A stretch of 20,546 nt of DNA from Tessaracoccus flavescens. GTDB taxonomy: Bacteria; Actinomycetota; Actinomycetes; Propionibacteriales; Propionibacteriaceae. The notes under the pieces were generated by a model, which was not told where the DNA came from, ran no database searches, and worked only from the letters and a program-made list of their open reading frames with translations. Positions 1 to 7,407 of the stretch are shown piece after piece. The translations under genes were made by a program, and so were the position numbers. The stretch spans positions 1 through 20,546 of the forward strand of contig DYZF01000067.1 of NCBI GenBank assembly GCA_020741375.1, given 5' to 3'. Each line of letters opens with the position of its first letter. Position 1 is the first letter of the stretch.

Positions 1-1
1 C

Positions 2-58
2 GGCGAGAACGTGTCGCCCTCCGAGGTGGAGGACGTGCTGCGGCGCCACGCCGCCGTC
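2..58 (+). pseudogene. Acyl-CoA synthetase (AMP-ligase) C-terminal fragment
   Basis: The first 19 codons read GENVSPSEVEDVLRRHAAV. This matches the conserved C-terminal hinge motif of acyl-CoA synthetases and other adenylate-forming ligases (GGENVYP-EVE-VL--HP-V). In an intact enzyme about 80-100 more residues follow, including the catalytic lysine. Here the match stops at about base 58 and TetR-type sequence begins at once in another frame. The 5' part lies outside the window, so I cannot tell whether the rest of the gene is intact. The loss of the C-terminal lid would inactivate acyl transfer. The family match is firm for so short a piece; the deletion is inferred. Confidence 0.7.
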
Positions 59-575
59 GATCGTCAAGATCACCGAGGCCGCCGGCGTGGCGCTCGGTAC
101 CTTCTACCTGTACTTCCCGGGCAAGCTGGAACTGTTCACCGAGGTGGTCATCGACCTCAACCGCCAGCTCCGGATGGCGATGAGCGAGGGCAGCAAGGGT
201 GCCACCACCAGGCTCGAAGCCGAGCGGGGCGGGTTCCGCGCCTACTTCGACTTCATCGCCCGCAACCCCGCGGTGTATCCCATCATCCGCGAGGCGTGGT
301 TCGTGGCCCCCGACGCGCTGCACCTCCACTACGAGCGCATCCAGGCCGGGTACACCGAAGCCTTGGCAGACGCCGTCGAGGAGGGGGAGATCGCCCCTGT
401 GGACCCCGAGGTCGCGGCGTGGGCGCTCATGGGCATCGGCGAGATGGTGGGCATGCGCTACCAGTCGTGGCCAGACCCGGACCGCACCACCGCCCAGATA
501 CCCGACGACGTGTTCGAGGCCTGCATGACCATCATCACCAACGCTCTGACCCCTAGGAAGGACACCCATGAGTGA
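57..575 (+). pseudogene. TetR/AcrR-family regulator, N-terminally truncated
   Basis: The frame from base 57 begins SIVKITEAAGVALGTFYLYF, which is the second half of a TetR helix-turn-helix (compare I-DIA-RAGVS-GTFYRYF---K--LF). It continues into an all-helical ligand domain ending at 575. Intact TetR proteins carry about 30 residues before this point, including helix 1, and no start codon exists upstream in this frame within the window. The first in-frame ATG, at 181, lies beyond the recognition helix; a GTG at 87 lies inside the motif. The reader frame is 172 codons against about 200 in the family. It overlaps the next frame by ATGAGTGA. DNA binding is probably lost. If intact it would have regulated the lipid/CoA genes downstream. 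Confidence 0.7.
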
Positions 576-807
576 GTCTCTCGCCGGGCGCCACGCCCTC
601 GTCACGGGCGGCGCCAGCGGCATCGGCCTGGCCGCCGCGGCCGCTCACCGGCGTCGGGTGGTGCAGCGCATCATCAGCGACATCGCCGTCTTCGACATCA
701 TCGACGGCGGCTTGGTGCTGCGCCGCGTCGCGCCCGGGCACACTGTAGATGAGGTGCGCGAGCGCACCGAGCCCGAATTCACCGTCGAGTTGGAGGAGGC
801 GGCATGA
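568..807 (+). pseudogene. Chimera: short-chain dehydrogenase N-terminus joined to CoA-transferase subunit B C-terminus
   Basis: This 79-residue frame starts MSESLAGRHALVTGGASGIG, the classical Rossmann TGxxxGIG start of a short-chain dehydrogenase (usually about 250 residues). After about 26 residues it changes to RVVQRIISDIAVFDIIDGG and then APGHTVDEVRERTEPEFTV, the conserved tail of the beta subunit of 3-oxoacid/succinyl-CoA:acetate CoA-transferases. Bases 641-652 would read PLTG in another frame, and PLTG normally lies just before this tail, so the CoA-transferase remnant probably starts there with a 1-nt shift. Neither active site survives: the SDR YxxxK and the CoA-transferase catalytic Glu are both missing. 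Its stop overlaps the thiolase start (ATGA), so translational coupling is preserved. It may serve now only as a translated leader. Confidence 0.75.
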
Positions 808-1985
808 GCCGCAAGGTCGTGATCGTGGGCGGCGCCCGCACCCCGCAGGGTCGTCTGTTGGGGCAGTTGGCCGCGCTGTCCGCCGTCGAATTGGGGACGC
901 ACGCGGTGAAGGCCGCGGTGCAATCCGCCGGAGTTGAGCCGGCCGCCGTCGAGGGCCTCATCATGGGCCAGGTGCTGCAGGCCGGCTGTGGGCAGAACCC
1001 GGCCAAGCAGGTCGCGGTCGCGGCGGGGCTGGGCATGGACACGTGGGCGGAGACCGTCAACAAGGTGTGCCTCTCGGGGCTGTTGGCGATCACGTTGGGC
1101 GCGCGGGCCATCCGAGCCGGCGACGCCGAGCTGCTCGTGGTGGGCGGCATGGAGTCGATGACGAACGCGCCGCACCTAGCGCGTGTGCGAGGGGGAGTGA
1201 AGTACGGGCCGTCGGCGCTGGAGGACGTGGTGGCCCGCGACGGGCTCGACGACGCCGCCTCCGGCGTGTCGATGGGCGTGCTCACCGAGGGCGGCACCGT
1301 GGAACGGTCCATTTCGCGCGAGGCTCAGGACGAGGCGGCGGCGCTGTCGCATCAGCGCGCGGCCGCAGCCCAGACCGACGGCGTGTTCGCCGACGAGATC
1401 GCCCCGGTGACGATTCCCCAGCGCAAGGGGGCTCCGCTGGTGCTCGACGCCGACGAGGGCGTGCGCGCGGACACCACCGTCGAATCACTCGCCGGCCTGC
1501 GCCCTGCCTTCTCGAAAGACGGCTCGATCACGGCCGGCAACTCGTCGCCCATCTCCGACGGCGCCGCCGCGCTTGTGATCTGCTCGGCCGAGTACGCCGA
1601 GGCCAATGGGCTCGAGGTGTGGGCCGAGGTGGGCGCGCCAGGTCAGGTGGCCGGCCCCGACACCCAGCTGCACGAGCAGCCGGCGCGGGCGATCGAGAAC
1701 GCGCTGCAGCGAGCCGGGTGGGCGCTGGAGGATCTGGATTTCATCGAGGTGAACGAGGCGTTCGGCGCCGTCGTCGCCGCCTCGGCCACCGCGCTGGGCT
1801 ACCCGCTGGAGAAGACCAACGTGCACGGTGGAGCGATCGCGCTGGGGCATCCCATCGGCGCGAGCGGTGCCCGGGTTGCGCTGCATGCGGCGCTGGAGCT
1901 GCGCCGTCGGGGCGCCGGTAAGGCCGCCGTCTCGCTGTGCGGCGGAGGCGGCCAGGGTGAGGCGCTGCTGCTGTCGCGCGACTAG
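804..1985 (+). CDS. Acetyl-CoA C-acetyltransferase (thiolase)
   Basis: This 393-residue protein is a complete type II thiolase catalysing acetyl-CoA condensation or acetoacetyl-CoA thiolysis in the cytoplasm. The acyl-accepting nucleophile is Cys89 in NKVCLSG (Leu in place of the more common Gly after Cys). His349 lies in GGAIALGHPIGASGAR and the second catalytic Cys379 in LCGGGGQGEA. NEAF is present before them. These positions match the classic 89/348/378 arrangement of biosynthetic thiolases. The ATG at 804 overlaps the preceding stop, giving a coupled start. It is the only intact member of a broken operon (synthetase, regulator, SDR and CoA-transferase are all fragments), so it may be an orphan or a still-useful survivor. 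It could equally act on a longer 3-ketoacyl-CoA; substrate cannot be read from the sequence. Confidence 0.95.
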   Translation: MSRKVVIVGGARTPQGRLLGQLAALSAVELGTHAVKAAVQSAGVEPAAVEGLIMGQVLQAGCGQNPAKQVAVAAGLGMDTWAETVNKVCLSGLLAITLGARAIRAGDAELLVVGGMESMTNAPHLARVRGGVKYGPSALEDVVARDGLDDAASGVSMGVLTEGGTVERSISREAQDEAAALSHQRAAAAQTDGVFADEIAPVTIPQRKGAPLVLDADEGVRADTTVESLAGLRPAFSKDGSITAGNSSPISDGAAALVICSAEYAEANGLEVWAEVGAPGQVAGPDTQLHEQPARAIENALQRAGWALEDLDFIEVNEAFGAVVAASATALGYPLEKTNVHGGAIALGHPIGASGARVALHAALELRRRGAGKAAVSLCGGGGQGEALLLSRD

Positions 1986-2010
1986 TCGCAGGGGCCATCT
2001 CCTCATGAAG

Positions 2011-2089
2011 GCGTGAACAACCGACCACTTCTTCGGGTGACGCAGCTGTATTGGTCGCGTACCACGAAAAAGCGGTCGGTTTTTCACGC
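2011..2089. repeat. 79-bp imperfect inverted repeat, possible terminator
   Basis: Arms 2011-2039 and 2061-2089 are reverse complements at 23 of 29 positions. The outer 16 bp (GCGTGAACAACCGACC against GGTCGGTTTTTCACGC) differ at one base. The loop (2040-2060) itself begins ACGC and ends GCGT. The right arm contains a T5 run after GGTCGG. It starts 25 bp after the thiolase stop, so it may end that transcript or protect its 3' end. It could also be a small palindromic element. I see no gene in 1986-2206. Confidence 0.55.
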
Positions 2090-2161
2090 TTGCCCATCGA
2101 GACTGCCGCGGGAATACCCCGACAGGGTTCCGCGACCCCGGCCAACGTCCCTCATCGAAGC

Positions 2162-2186
2162 GTTCTACGATGACCTGTAGTAGAAC
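2162..2186 (+). promoter_or_regulatory. Candidate operator with overlapping -10
   Basis: GTTCTAC (2162-2168) and GTAGAAC (2180-2186) form a perfect 7-bp inverted repeat with an 11-bp spacer. A -10-like TACGAT lies at 2166-2171 inside it, about 35 nt before the oxidoreductase start. No convincing -35 is visible. The arrangement would suit a dimeric repressor that covers the promoter of the PFOR operon. This is inference from position only. Confidence 0.3.
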
Positions 2187-2206
2187 CCATAGAAGGGACA
2201 CGAGTC

Positions 2207-3844
2207 ATGGCGACCGATCGAAGGGACATGACGATCCAGCCGGATCTGAGTCAAAGTGCTGGTCGTGTGGGTCCGGTTCGGCAACGTCGCCCGATCTACC
2301 TCGACATGCTTCCCCCCTGCAACGCGGGCTGCCCCGCGGGCGAGAACATTCAGGAGTGGCTGCGCCTGATCAAGGCCGGCAACGCCGAGGCCGCCTGGCG
2401 CCAGCTCGTCGCCGACAACCCGTTCCCCGCCATCCACGGCCGCGTCTGCTACCACCCGTGCGAGACCGCGTGTAACCGCAAGGATCTCGACGCCGCCGTC
2501 TCGATCCACTCAGTGGAGCGCTACCTCGGCGATTTGGCGATCGAGAAGGGGTGGCAGTTCCCGAAGCCGCGCCGTCGCTCCGGCCGGCGAGTCATGGTGG
2601 TGGGCGCAGGCCCGTCCGGCCTGTCCGCCGCGTACCACCTCACCAAGCTGGGCCACGAGGTGGAGATCTTCGACGCCGGCGATCTGCCCGGCGGCATGAT
2701 GCGCTACGGCATCCCGGAATACCGGCTGCCGCGCAACGTGCTCGACGCGGAGATCGATCGCCTGCGTGAGCTGGGCGTCGTGTTCCGCCAGAACAGCCCC
2801 ATCAAGGACCTCTTGGCCACGCAGGCCGAGGGCAACTTCGACGCCGTCTTCGTCGCCGTCGGCGCCCACCTCTCCAAGCGCGTGGATATCCCCTCCACCG
2901 ACGCCTCCCGCGTCGTCGACGCCGTCTCCTTCCTGCGCGACGTCGCCTCCGGTGAGCGCCCCGTCATCGGTCGCCGCGTGGCCGTTTACGGCGGCGGCAA
3001 CACCGCCATGGACGCCGCCCGCGTGGCCCGTCGTCTGGGCGCCGAAGAATCGGTGGTCGTGTACCGCCGCGCCGCCGAACACATGCCCGCCCACGACGAG
3101 GAGCGCTCCGGCGCCGAGGCCGAGGGCGTCAAGATGAACTGGCTGCGCACCATCAAGGAGATGAACGACGAGGACCTCACCGTCGAGATCATGGAGATCG
3201 ACGAGGACGGCAAGGCCCGCGGCACCGGCCGGTTCGAGAAGCTGGCCGCCGACACCGTCATCCTGGCGCTCGGCCAGCGCGCCGACACCGACTTCCTCCG
3301 CGCCATCCCCGGCATGAGCTTCCACGACGACGTCGTCGACGTCGACACCAACTCGCTGATGACCGCCGTTCCCGGCATCTTCGCCGGCGGCGACGCCGTC
3401 CCCTCGGACCGCACCGTCACCATCGGCGTCGGCCACGGCAAGAAGGCCGCCCGCCGCATCGACGCGTGGCTCAACTCCGACGAGTGGATCGCGCGCCCGA
3501 AGAACCCGATCGTCACCCTCGATCAGATGAACGTGTGGTACTTCGGCGATCACGCCCGCCGTCAGCAGGCCGAGGCCGAGAGTGAGCAGCGCATCGGTGG
3601 CTTCGGTGAAATCGTCGAGGGCCTCAGCACCGAAGAGGCCGAGTTCGAGGCCCGCCGTTGCCTCAGCTGTGGCAACTGCTTCGAGTGCGACGGCTGCTTC
3701 GGCGCCTGCCCGGAGGATGCCGTCATCAAGCTCGGCAAGGGCAACCGTTACCGATTCGACTACGAGAAATGCACAGGCTGTGCCACCTGCTTCGAGCAGT
3801 GCCCGGTGCACGCGATCGAAATGATTCAGGAGGGCACCCGATGA
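2207..3844 (+). CDS. GltD/DPD-like FAD-NAD(P)H oxidoreductase with C-terminal 2[4Fe-4S] ferredoxin domain
   Basis: This 545-residue protein transfers electrons between NAD(P)H, FAD and Fe-S clusters. An N-terminal Fe-S domain of the GltD/dihydropyrimidine-dehydrogenase type supplies C38, C42, C81, C85 and C89 (GRVCYHPCETACNR). FAD binds at GAGPSG (about 129-138) and NAD(P)H at VAVYGGGNTAMDAA (from 258). The C-terminal tail carries two CxxCxxCxxxCP clusters, at about 491-501 and from C522, plus two extra cysteines (CLSC, from C485) ahead of the first. An AGAAGG ribosome site lies 10 nt before ATG 2207. Its stop overlaps the PFOR start (ATGA). This context suggests that it passes PFOR electrons to NAD(P)+ or the reverse. 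It is not a glutamate synthase subunit, since no large GltB gene accompanies it. The family call is firm; the partner is inferred. Confidence 0.9.
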   Translation: MATDRRDMTIQPDLSQSAGRVGPVRQRRPIYLDMLPPCNAGCPAGENIQEWLRLIKAGNAEAAWRQLVADNPFPAIHGRVCYHPCETACNRKDLDAAVSIHSVERYLGDLAIEKGWQFPKPRRRSGRRVMVVGAGPSGLSAAYHLTKLGHEVEIFDAGDLPGGMMRYGIPEYRLPRNVLDAEIDRLRELGVVFRQNSPIKDLLATQAEGNFDAVFVAVGAHLSKRVDIPSTDASRVVDAVSFLRDVASGERPVIGRRVAVYGGGNTAMDAARVARRLGAEESVVVYRRAAEHMPAHDEERSGAEAEGVKMNWLRTIKEMNDEDLTVEIMEIDEDGKARGTGRFEKLAADTVILALGQRADTDFLRAIPGMSFHDDVVDVDTNSLMTAVPGIFAGGDAVPSDRTVTIGVGHGKKAARRIDAWLNSDEWIARPKNPIVTLDQMNVWYFGDHARRQQAEAESEQRIGGFGEIVEGLSTEEAEFEARRCLSCGNCFECDGCFGACPEDAVIKLGKGNRYRFDYEKCTGCATCFEQCPVHAIEMIQEGTR

Positions 3845-6800
3845 AGATGATCATCGACGGCAACGAGGCCGCGGCCGACGTCGCCTATCGCGTCAGTGAG
3901 CTGTGTTCGATCTACCCGATCACGCCCAGTTCCACCATGGCCGAGCTGGCCGACGATTGGTCTGCGCACCGTCGCACCAACATCTGGGGCCAGGTGCCCA
4001 CCGTCATCGAGATGCAGTCCGAGGGTGGCGCCGCCGGCGCGATGCACGGCGCTCTGCAGGGCGGCGCGCTCTCGACGACGTTCACCGCGTCGCAGGGCCT
4101 GCTGCTGATGATCCCCAACATGTACCGGATCGCCGGCGAGCTGACGTCGACCGTCTTCCACGTGGCAGCACGCTCGCTCGCCACTCAGGGCCTGTCCATC
4201 TTCGGCGACCACCAAGACGTCATGGCCGTGCGCCAGACCGGCGTATGCCTGCTGAGCTCGGCCTCCGTGCAGGAGGCGCACGACATGGCGGCGATCGCGC
4301 ACTCCGCGACGCTGCGCACCCGCCTGCCGATCGTCCACTTCTTCGACGGCTTCCGCACGAGCCACGAGCTCAATACGATGCAGCAGATCTCCGACGATCA
4401 GCTGCGCCAGTTCATCCCGCACGATCTCGTGCTCGAACACCGCGCCCGCGCACTCAGCCCCGCCAACCCGTTCATCCGCGGGACGGCGCAAAACCCCGAC
4501 ACCTACTTCCAGTCGCGCGAGACGGCCAACACGTTCTACACGTGGGCACCGAAGGTGATCGCCGGCGAGATGGACAAGTTCGCCGAGCTCACCGGTCGCC
4601 GCTACCACCTCGTCGAGTACCACGGCGCGCCCGACGCGGAGCGCGTCGTCGTGGTGATGGGCTCCGGCATCGAGGCGATCACGCCGGTGGTCGATCGCCT
4701 CAACGCCGAGGGCGGCCGTGTGGGCGTCATCCAGATCCGCCTGTACCGCCCGTTCCCGACCGACGATTTCCTCGCGGCTCTGCCCGCCTCGGTGAAGACC
4801 GTCGCGGTGCTAGACCGCACCAAGGAACCCGGCGCGTCCGGTGAGCCGATGTTCCTCGACGTGTCCAGCGTGCTGGCCGAGGCCGTCGCATCCGGTCGCC
4901 GCGAGGTGCTGCCCACCGTCATCGGCGGCCGCTACGGCTTGTCGTCGAAGGAGTTCACTCCCGCGATGGTCAAGGCGATCTTCGACGAGATGGCCGCGGA
5001 GAAGCCGAAGCCGCGGTTCACCGTCGGTATCCACGACGACGTGACGCACCTGTCGCTCGATTACGACCCGTCCCTCGACCTTGAGGACCCGGAGACGCTG
5101 CGTGCGGTGTTCTACGGCTTGGGCTCCGACGGCACCGTCGGCGCCAACAAGAACACCATCAAGATCCTCGGCTCCAGCGACGACACCTTCGCCCAGGGCT
5201 ACTTCGTGTACGACTCGAAGAAGTCGGGGTCGCGGACCGTCTCGCACCTGCGCTTCGGGCCGAACCCGATCCACGCCCCGTACCTGGTCAGCCAGGCCGG
5301 CTTCATCGGCTGCCACCACTGGTCGATTCTGGAGCGCGTCGACGTGCTGGAGTTCGCCCGGCCGGGAACCACCCTGCTGCTGAACTCGCCGCACGGCGAC
5401 GACACCTGGGCGCACCTGCCCGAGCCGATGCAGCGCAAGATCATCGAACTCGGCCTCAACGTCTACGCGATCGACGCCGGCAAGGTGGCTCGTGCGGCAG
5501 GGTTGGGGTCGCGGACGAACACGATCCTGCAGACCTGCTTCTTCGCCATCTCCGGTGTCCTGCCCCGCGAGACCGCGATCCAGAAGATCAAGGACGCCAT
5601 CTCGAAGACCTACGCCCGCAAGTCGGCCGAAGTGGTGCGCAAGAACCACGAGGCCGTCGATTCCACGCTGGCGCAGCTGCACAAGGTAGAGGTACCCGAG
5701 GCGGCCACGTCGGAGCACGGATTCATCCCGCCCGTTCCGGAGAACGCCCCGCAGTTCGTGCGTACCGTCACCGCGACGATGCTGTCCGGCCGCGGCGACG
5801 ACCTCCCCGTCTCGGCGCTGCCCGTTGACGGCTCCTACCCGTCCGGCACCACCAAGTTCGAGAAGCGCAACATCTCGGAGATCGTGGCCGAATGGGATCC
5901 GGAGACGTGCATCCAGTGCGGTAACTGTGCGTTCGTCTGCCCGCACGCGGTGCTGCGCGCCAAGTCCTATTCCGACGATCAGCTCGACGGCGCCCCCGAG
6001 GGATTCCTCTACGCGCCGCTCAACGCCGCGGGTCTGCCGTCGACGCAGTACACCCTGCAGGTCTACGTGGAGGACTGCACGGGTTGCGGTCTGTGCGTCG
6101 AGGCGTGCCCGGTGCGGCCCATCGGCCAGCCGTCGCGCCGCGCGATCAACCTCACACCGAAGCTGGAGCGCGAGGCCGAGAAGGAAGCCGTCGAGTTCTT
6201 CGAGCAGATCCCGCAGAACGACCGCGCACGCGTCGATTTCGGCACCGTTCGTGGCACCCAGTTCCTCGAGCCGCTGTTCGAGTTCTCGGGCGCCTGCGCG
6301 GGCTGTGGCGAGACGCCGTACCTCAAGTTGCTGAGCCAGCTGTTCGGCGACCGCGCGATCATCGCCAACGCCACCGGCTGCTCGTCCATTTACGGCGGCA
6401 ACCTGCCGACGACGCCGTGGGCGAAGAACGCTCAGGGCCGCGGCCCGGCGTGGTCGAACTCGCTGTTCGAGGACAACGCCGAGTTCGGCTTGGGCATGCG
6501 CCTCGCGGCTGACCTGCACGAGAACCTGGCCCGCACCCGCTTGACGGAGGTGAAGGATCAGTTCGGCGACGACGAGTTCGTCGATTCGATCCTCAACGCC
6601 CGGCAGGAGGCGGGCTCGGAGCTCGCGGATCAGGTGGAGCGCGTCACCAGGCTCAAGGCGCAGCTTGAAGGCATGAGCGGACCCGCCGTCGAGGACCTGC
6701 GATCCGTGGCAGATCAGCTGATCCGCCGCTCCGTCTGGATCGTCGGCGGCGACGGCTGGGCTTACGACATCGGCTCCGCCGGCGTCGACCACGTGCTCGC

Positions 6801-7407
6801 GTCCGGACGCAACGTGAACATCCTCGTGTTGGACACCGAGGTGTACTCCAACACGGGTGGCCAGTCGTCGAAGTCGACGCCGCTGGGCGCCGTCGCCAAG
6901 TTCGCCTCGGGCGGCAAGCAGACCAACAAGAAGGACATGGCCATGCAGGCGATGGCCTACGGCTCGGTCTACGTGGCGCGCGTCGCGATGGGTGCCGACC
7001 CGCAGCAGACCCTCAAGGCGTTCCGCGAGGCTGAGGCCTACGACGGCCCGTCGCTGATCATCGCGTACAGCCACTGCATCGCGCACGGCTACGACATCCG
7101 CAAGGGTCTGGAGCAGCAGTACCGCGCCGTGAACTCCGGCCACTGGCCGCTGATGCGCTACAACCCGGTGATCCGCGATCTCGGCGGCAACCCGTTCCTG
7201 CTCGACAGCCCGCGTCCCCGGATGTCGCTGTCGAAGTACCAATCGGCGGAGCTGCGCTACAAGGTGCTCAAGGCCGCCGACCCCGAAGAGGCCGCGCGCC
7301 TCACCGAGCTCGCCCAAGATCAGGTTGATCGACGGTGGGCAGAGTACGAAGAACTGGCCATGCGCGGCGCTGAGGAGTTCGCCGCAGACCCGAGGAGCCA
7401 CGCATGA
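3841..7407 (+). CDS. nifJ: Pyruvate:ferredoxin (flavodoxin) oxidoreductase
   Basis: This 1188-residue single-chain PFOR oxidises pyruvate to acetyl-CoA and CO2, reducing ferredoxin or flavodoxin. The N-terminus shows DGNEAAADVAYR and IYPITPSSTMAELAD (pyruvate-site Thr). Two [4Fe-4S] clusters follow: CIQCGNCAFVCP from C690 and CTGCGLCVEACP from C746. The proximal-cluster ligands are visible as C819 and C822 (CAGC), C847 (ATGCSS) and C1079 (SHCIAHG). The TPP motif GDGWAYDIG lies near 970-978, followed by NTGGQ. Length and ligand order match characterised PFORs. The start is the ATG overlapping the upstream stop; an in-frame start further upstream would lie inside the neighbouring gene. Its stop overlaps the next start (ATGA). 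PFOR is oxygen sensitive, so it points to anaerobic or microaerobic metabolism. Transcription is probably shared with both neighbours. Confidence 0.97.
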   Translation: MKMIIDGNEAAADVAYRVSELCSIYPITPSSTMAELADDWSAHRRTNIWGQVPTVIEMQSEGGAAGAMHGALQGGALSTTFTASQGLLLMIPNMYRIAGELTSTVFHVAARSLATQGLSIFGDHQDVMAVRQTGVCLLSSASVQEAHDMAAIAHSATLRTRLPIVHFFDGFRTSHELNTMQQISDDQLRQFIPHDLVLEHRARALSPANPFIRGTAQNPDTYFQSRETANTFYTWAPKVIAGEMDKFAELTGRRYHLVEYHGAPDAERVVVVMGSGIEAITPVVDRLNAEGGRVGVIQIRLYRPFPTDDFLAALPASVKTVAVLDRTKEPGASGEPMFLDVSSVLAEAVASGRREVLPTVIGGRYGLSSKEFTPAMVKAIFDEMAAEKPKPRFTVGIHDDVTHLSLDYDPSLDLEDPETLRAVFYGLGSDGTVGANKNTIKILGSSDDTFAQGYFVYDSKKSGSRTVSHLRFGPNPIHAPYLVSQAGFIGCHHWSILERVDVLEFARPGTTLLLNSPHGDDTWAHLPEPMQRKIIELGLNVYAIDAGKVARAAGLGSRTNTILQTCFFAISGVLPRETAIQKIKDAISKTYARKSAEVVRKNHEAVDSTLAQLHKVEVPEAATSEHGFIPPVPENAPQFVRTVTATMLSGRGDDLPVSALPVDGSYPSGTTKFEKRNISEIVAEWDPETCIQCGNCAFVCPHAVLRAKSYSDDQLDGAPEGFLYAPLNAAGLPSTQYTLQVYVEDCTGCGLCVEACPVRPIGQPSRRAINLTPKLEREAEKEAVEFFEQIPQNDRARVDFGTVRGTQFLEPLFEFSGACAGCGETPYLKLLSQLFGDRAIIANATGCSSIYGGNLPTTPWAKNAQGRGPAWSNSLFEDNAEFGLGMRLAADLHENLARTRLTEVKDQFGDDEFVDSILNARQEAGSELADQVERVTRLKAQLEGMSGPAVEDLRSVADQLIRRSVWIVGGDGWAYDIGSAGVDHVLASGRNVNILVLDTEVYSNTGGQSSKSTPLGAVAKFASGGKQTNKKDMAMQAMAYGSVYVARVAMGADPQQTLKAFREAEAYDGPSLIIAYSHCIAHGYDIRKGLEQQYRAVNSGHWPLMRYNPVIRDLGGNPFLLDSPRPRMSLSKYQSAELRYKVLKAADPEEAARLTELAQDQVDRRWAEYEELAMRGAEEFAADPRSHA

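Noticed and set aside
2510..3811. 433-codon antisense frame over the flavoprotein gene
   Set aside because: Composition is an Ala/Gly/Val/Asp-rich shadow of the sense codons; no family motif.
3658..3840. Upstream in-frame extension of PFOR
   Set aside because: It overlaps the ferredoxin domain of the preceding gene, and the family N-terminus begins at ATG 3841.
2207..3844. Glutamate synthase small subunit (GltD)
   Set aside because: No GltB partner is present and the protein has an added 2[4Fe-4S] tail; PFOR context fits better.
4810..7401. 863-codon open frame antisense to PFOR
   Set aside because: It mirrors the GC-rich codon pattern of the sense gene, has low-complexity Arg/Val/Gly/Leu composition and no recognisable domain, while the sense strand encodes a complete PFOR.
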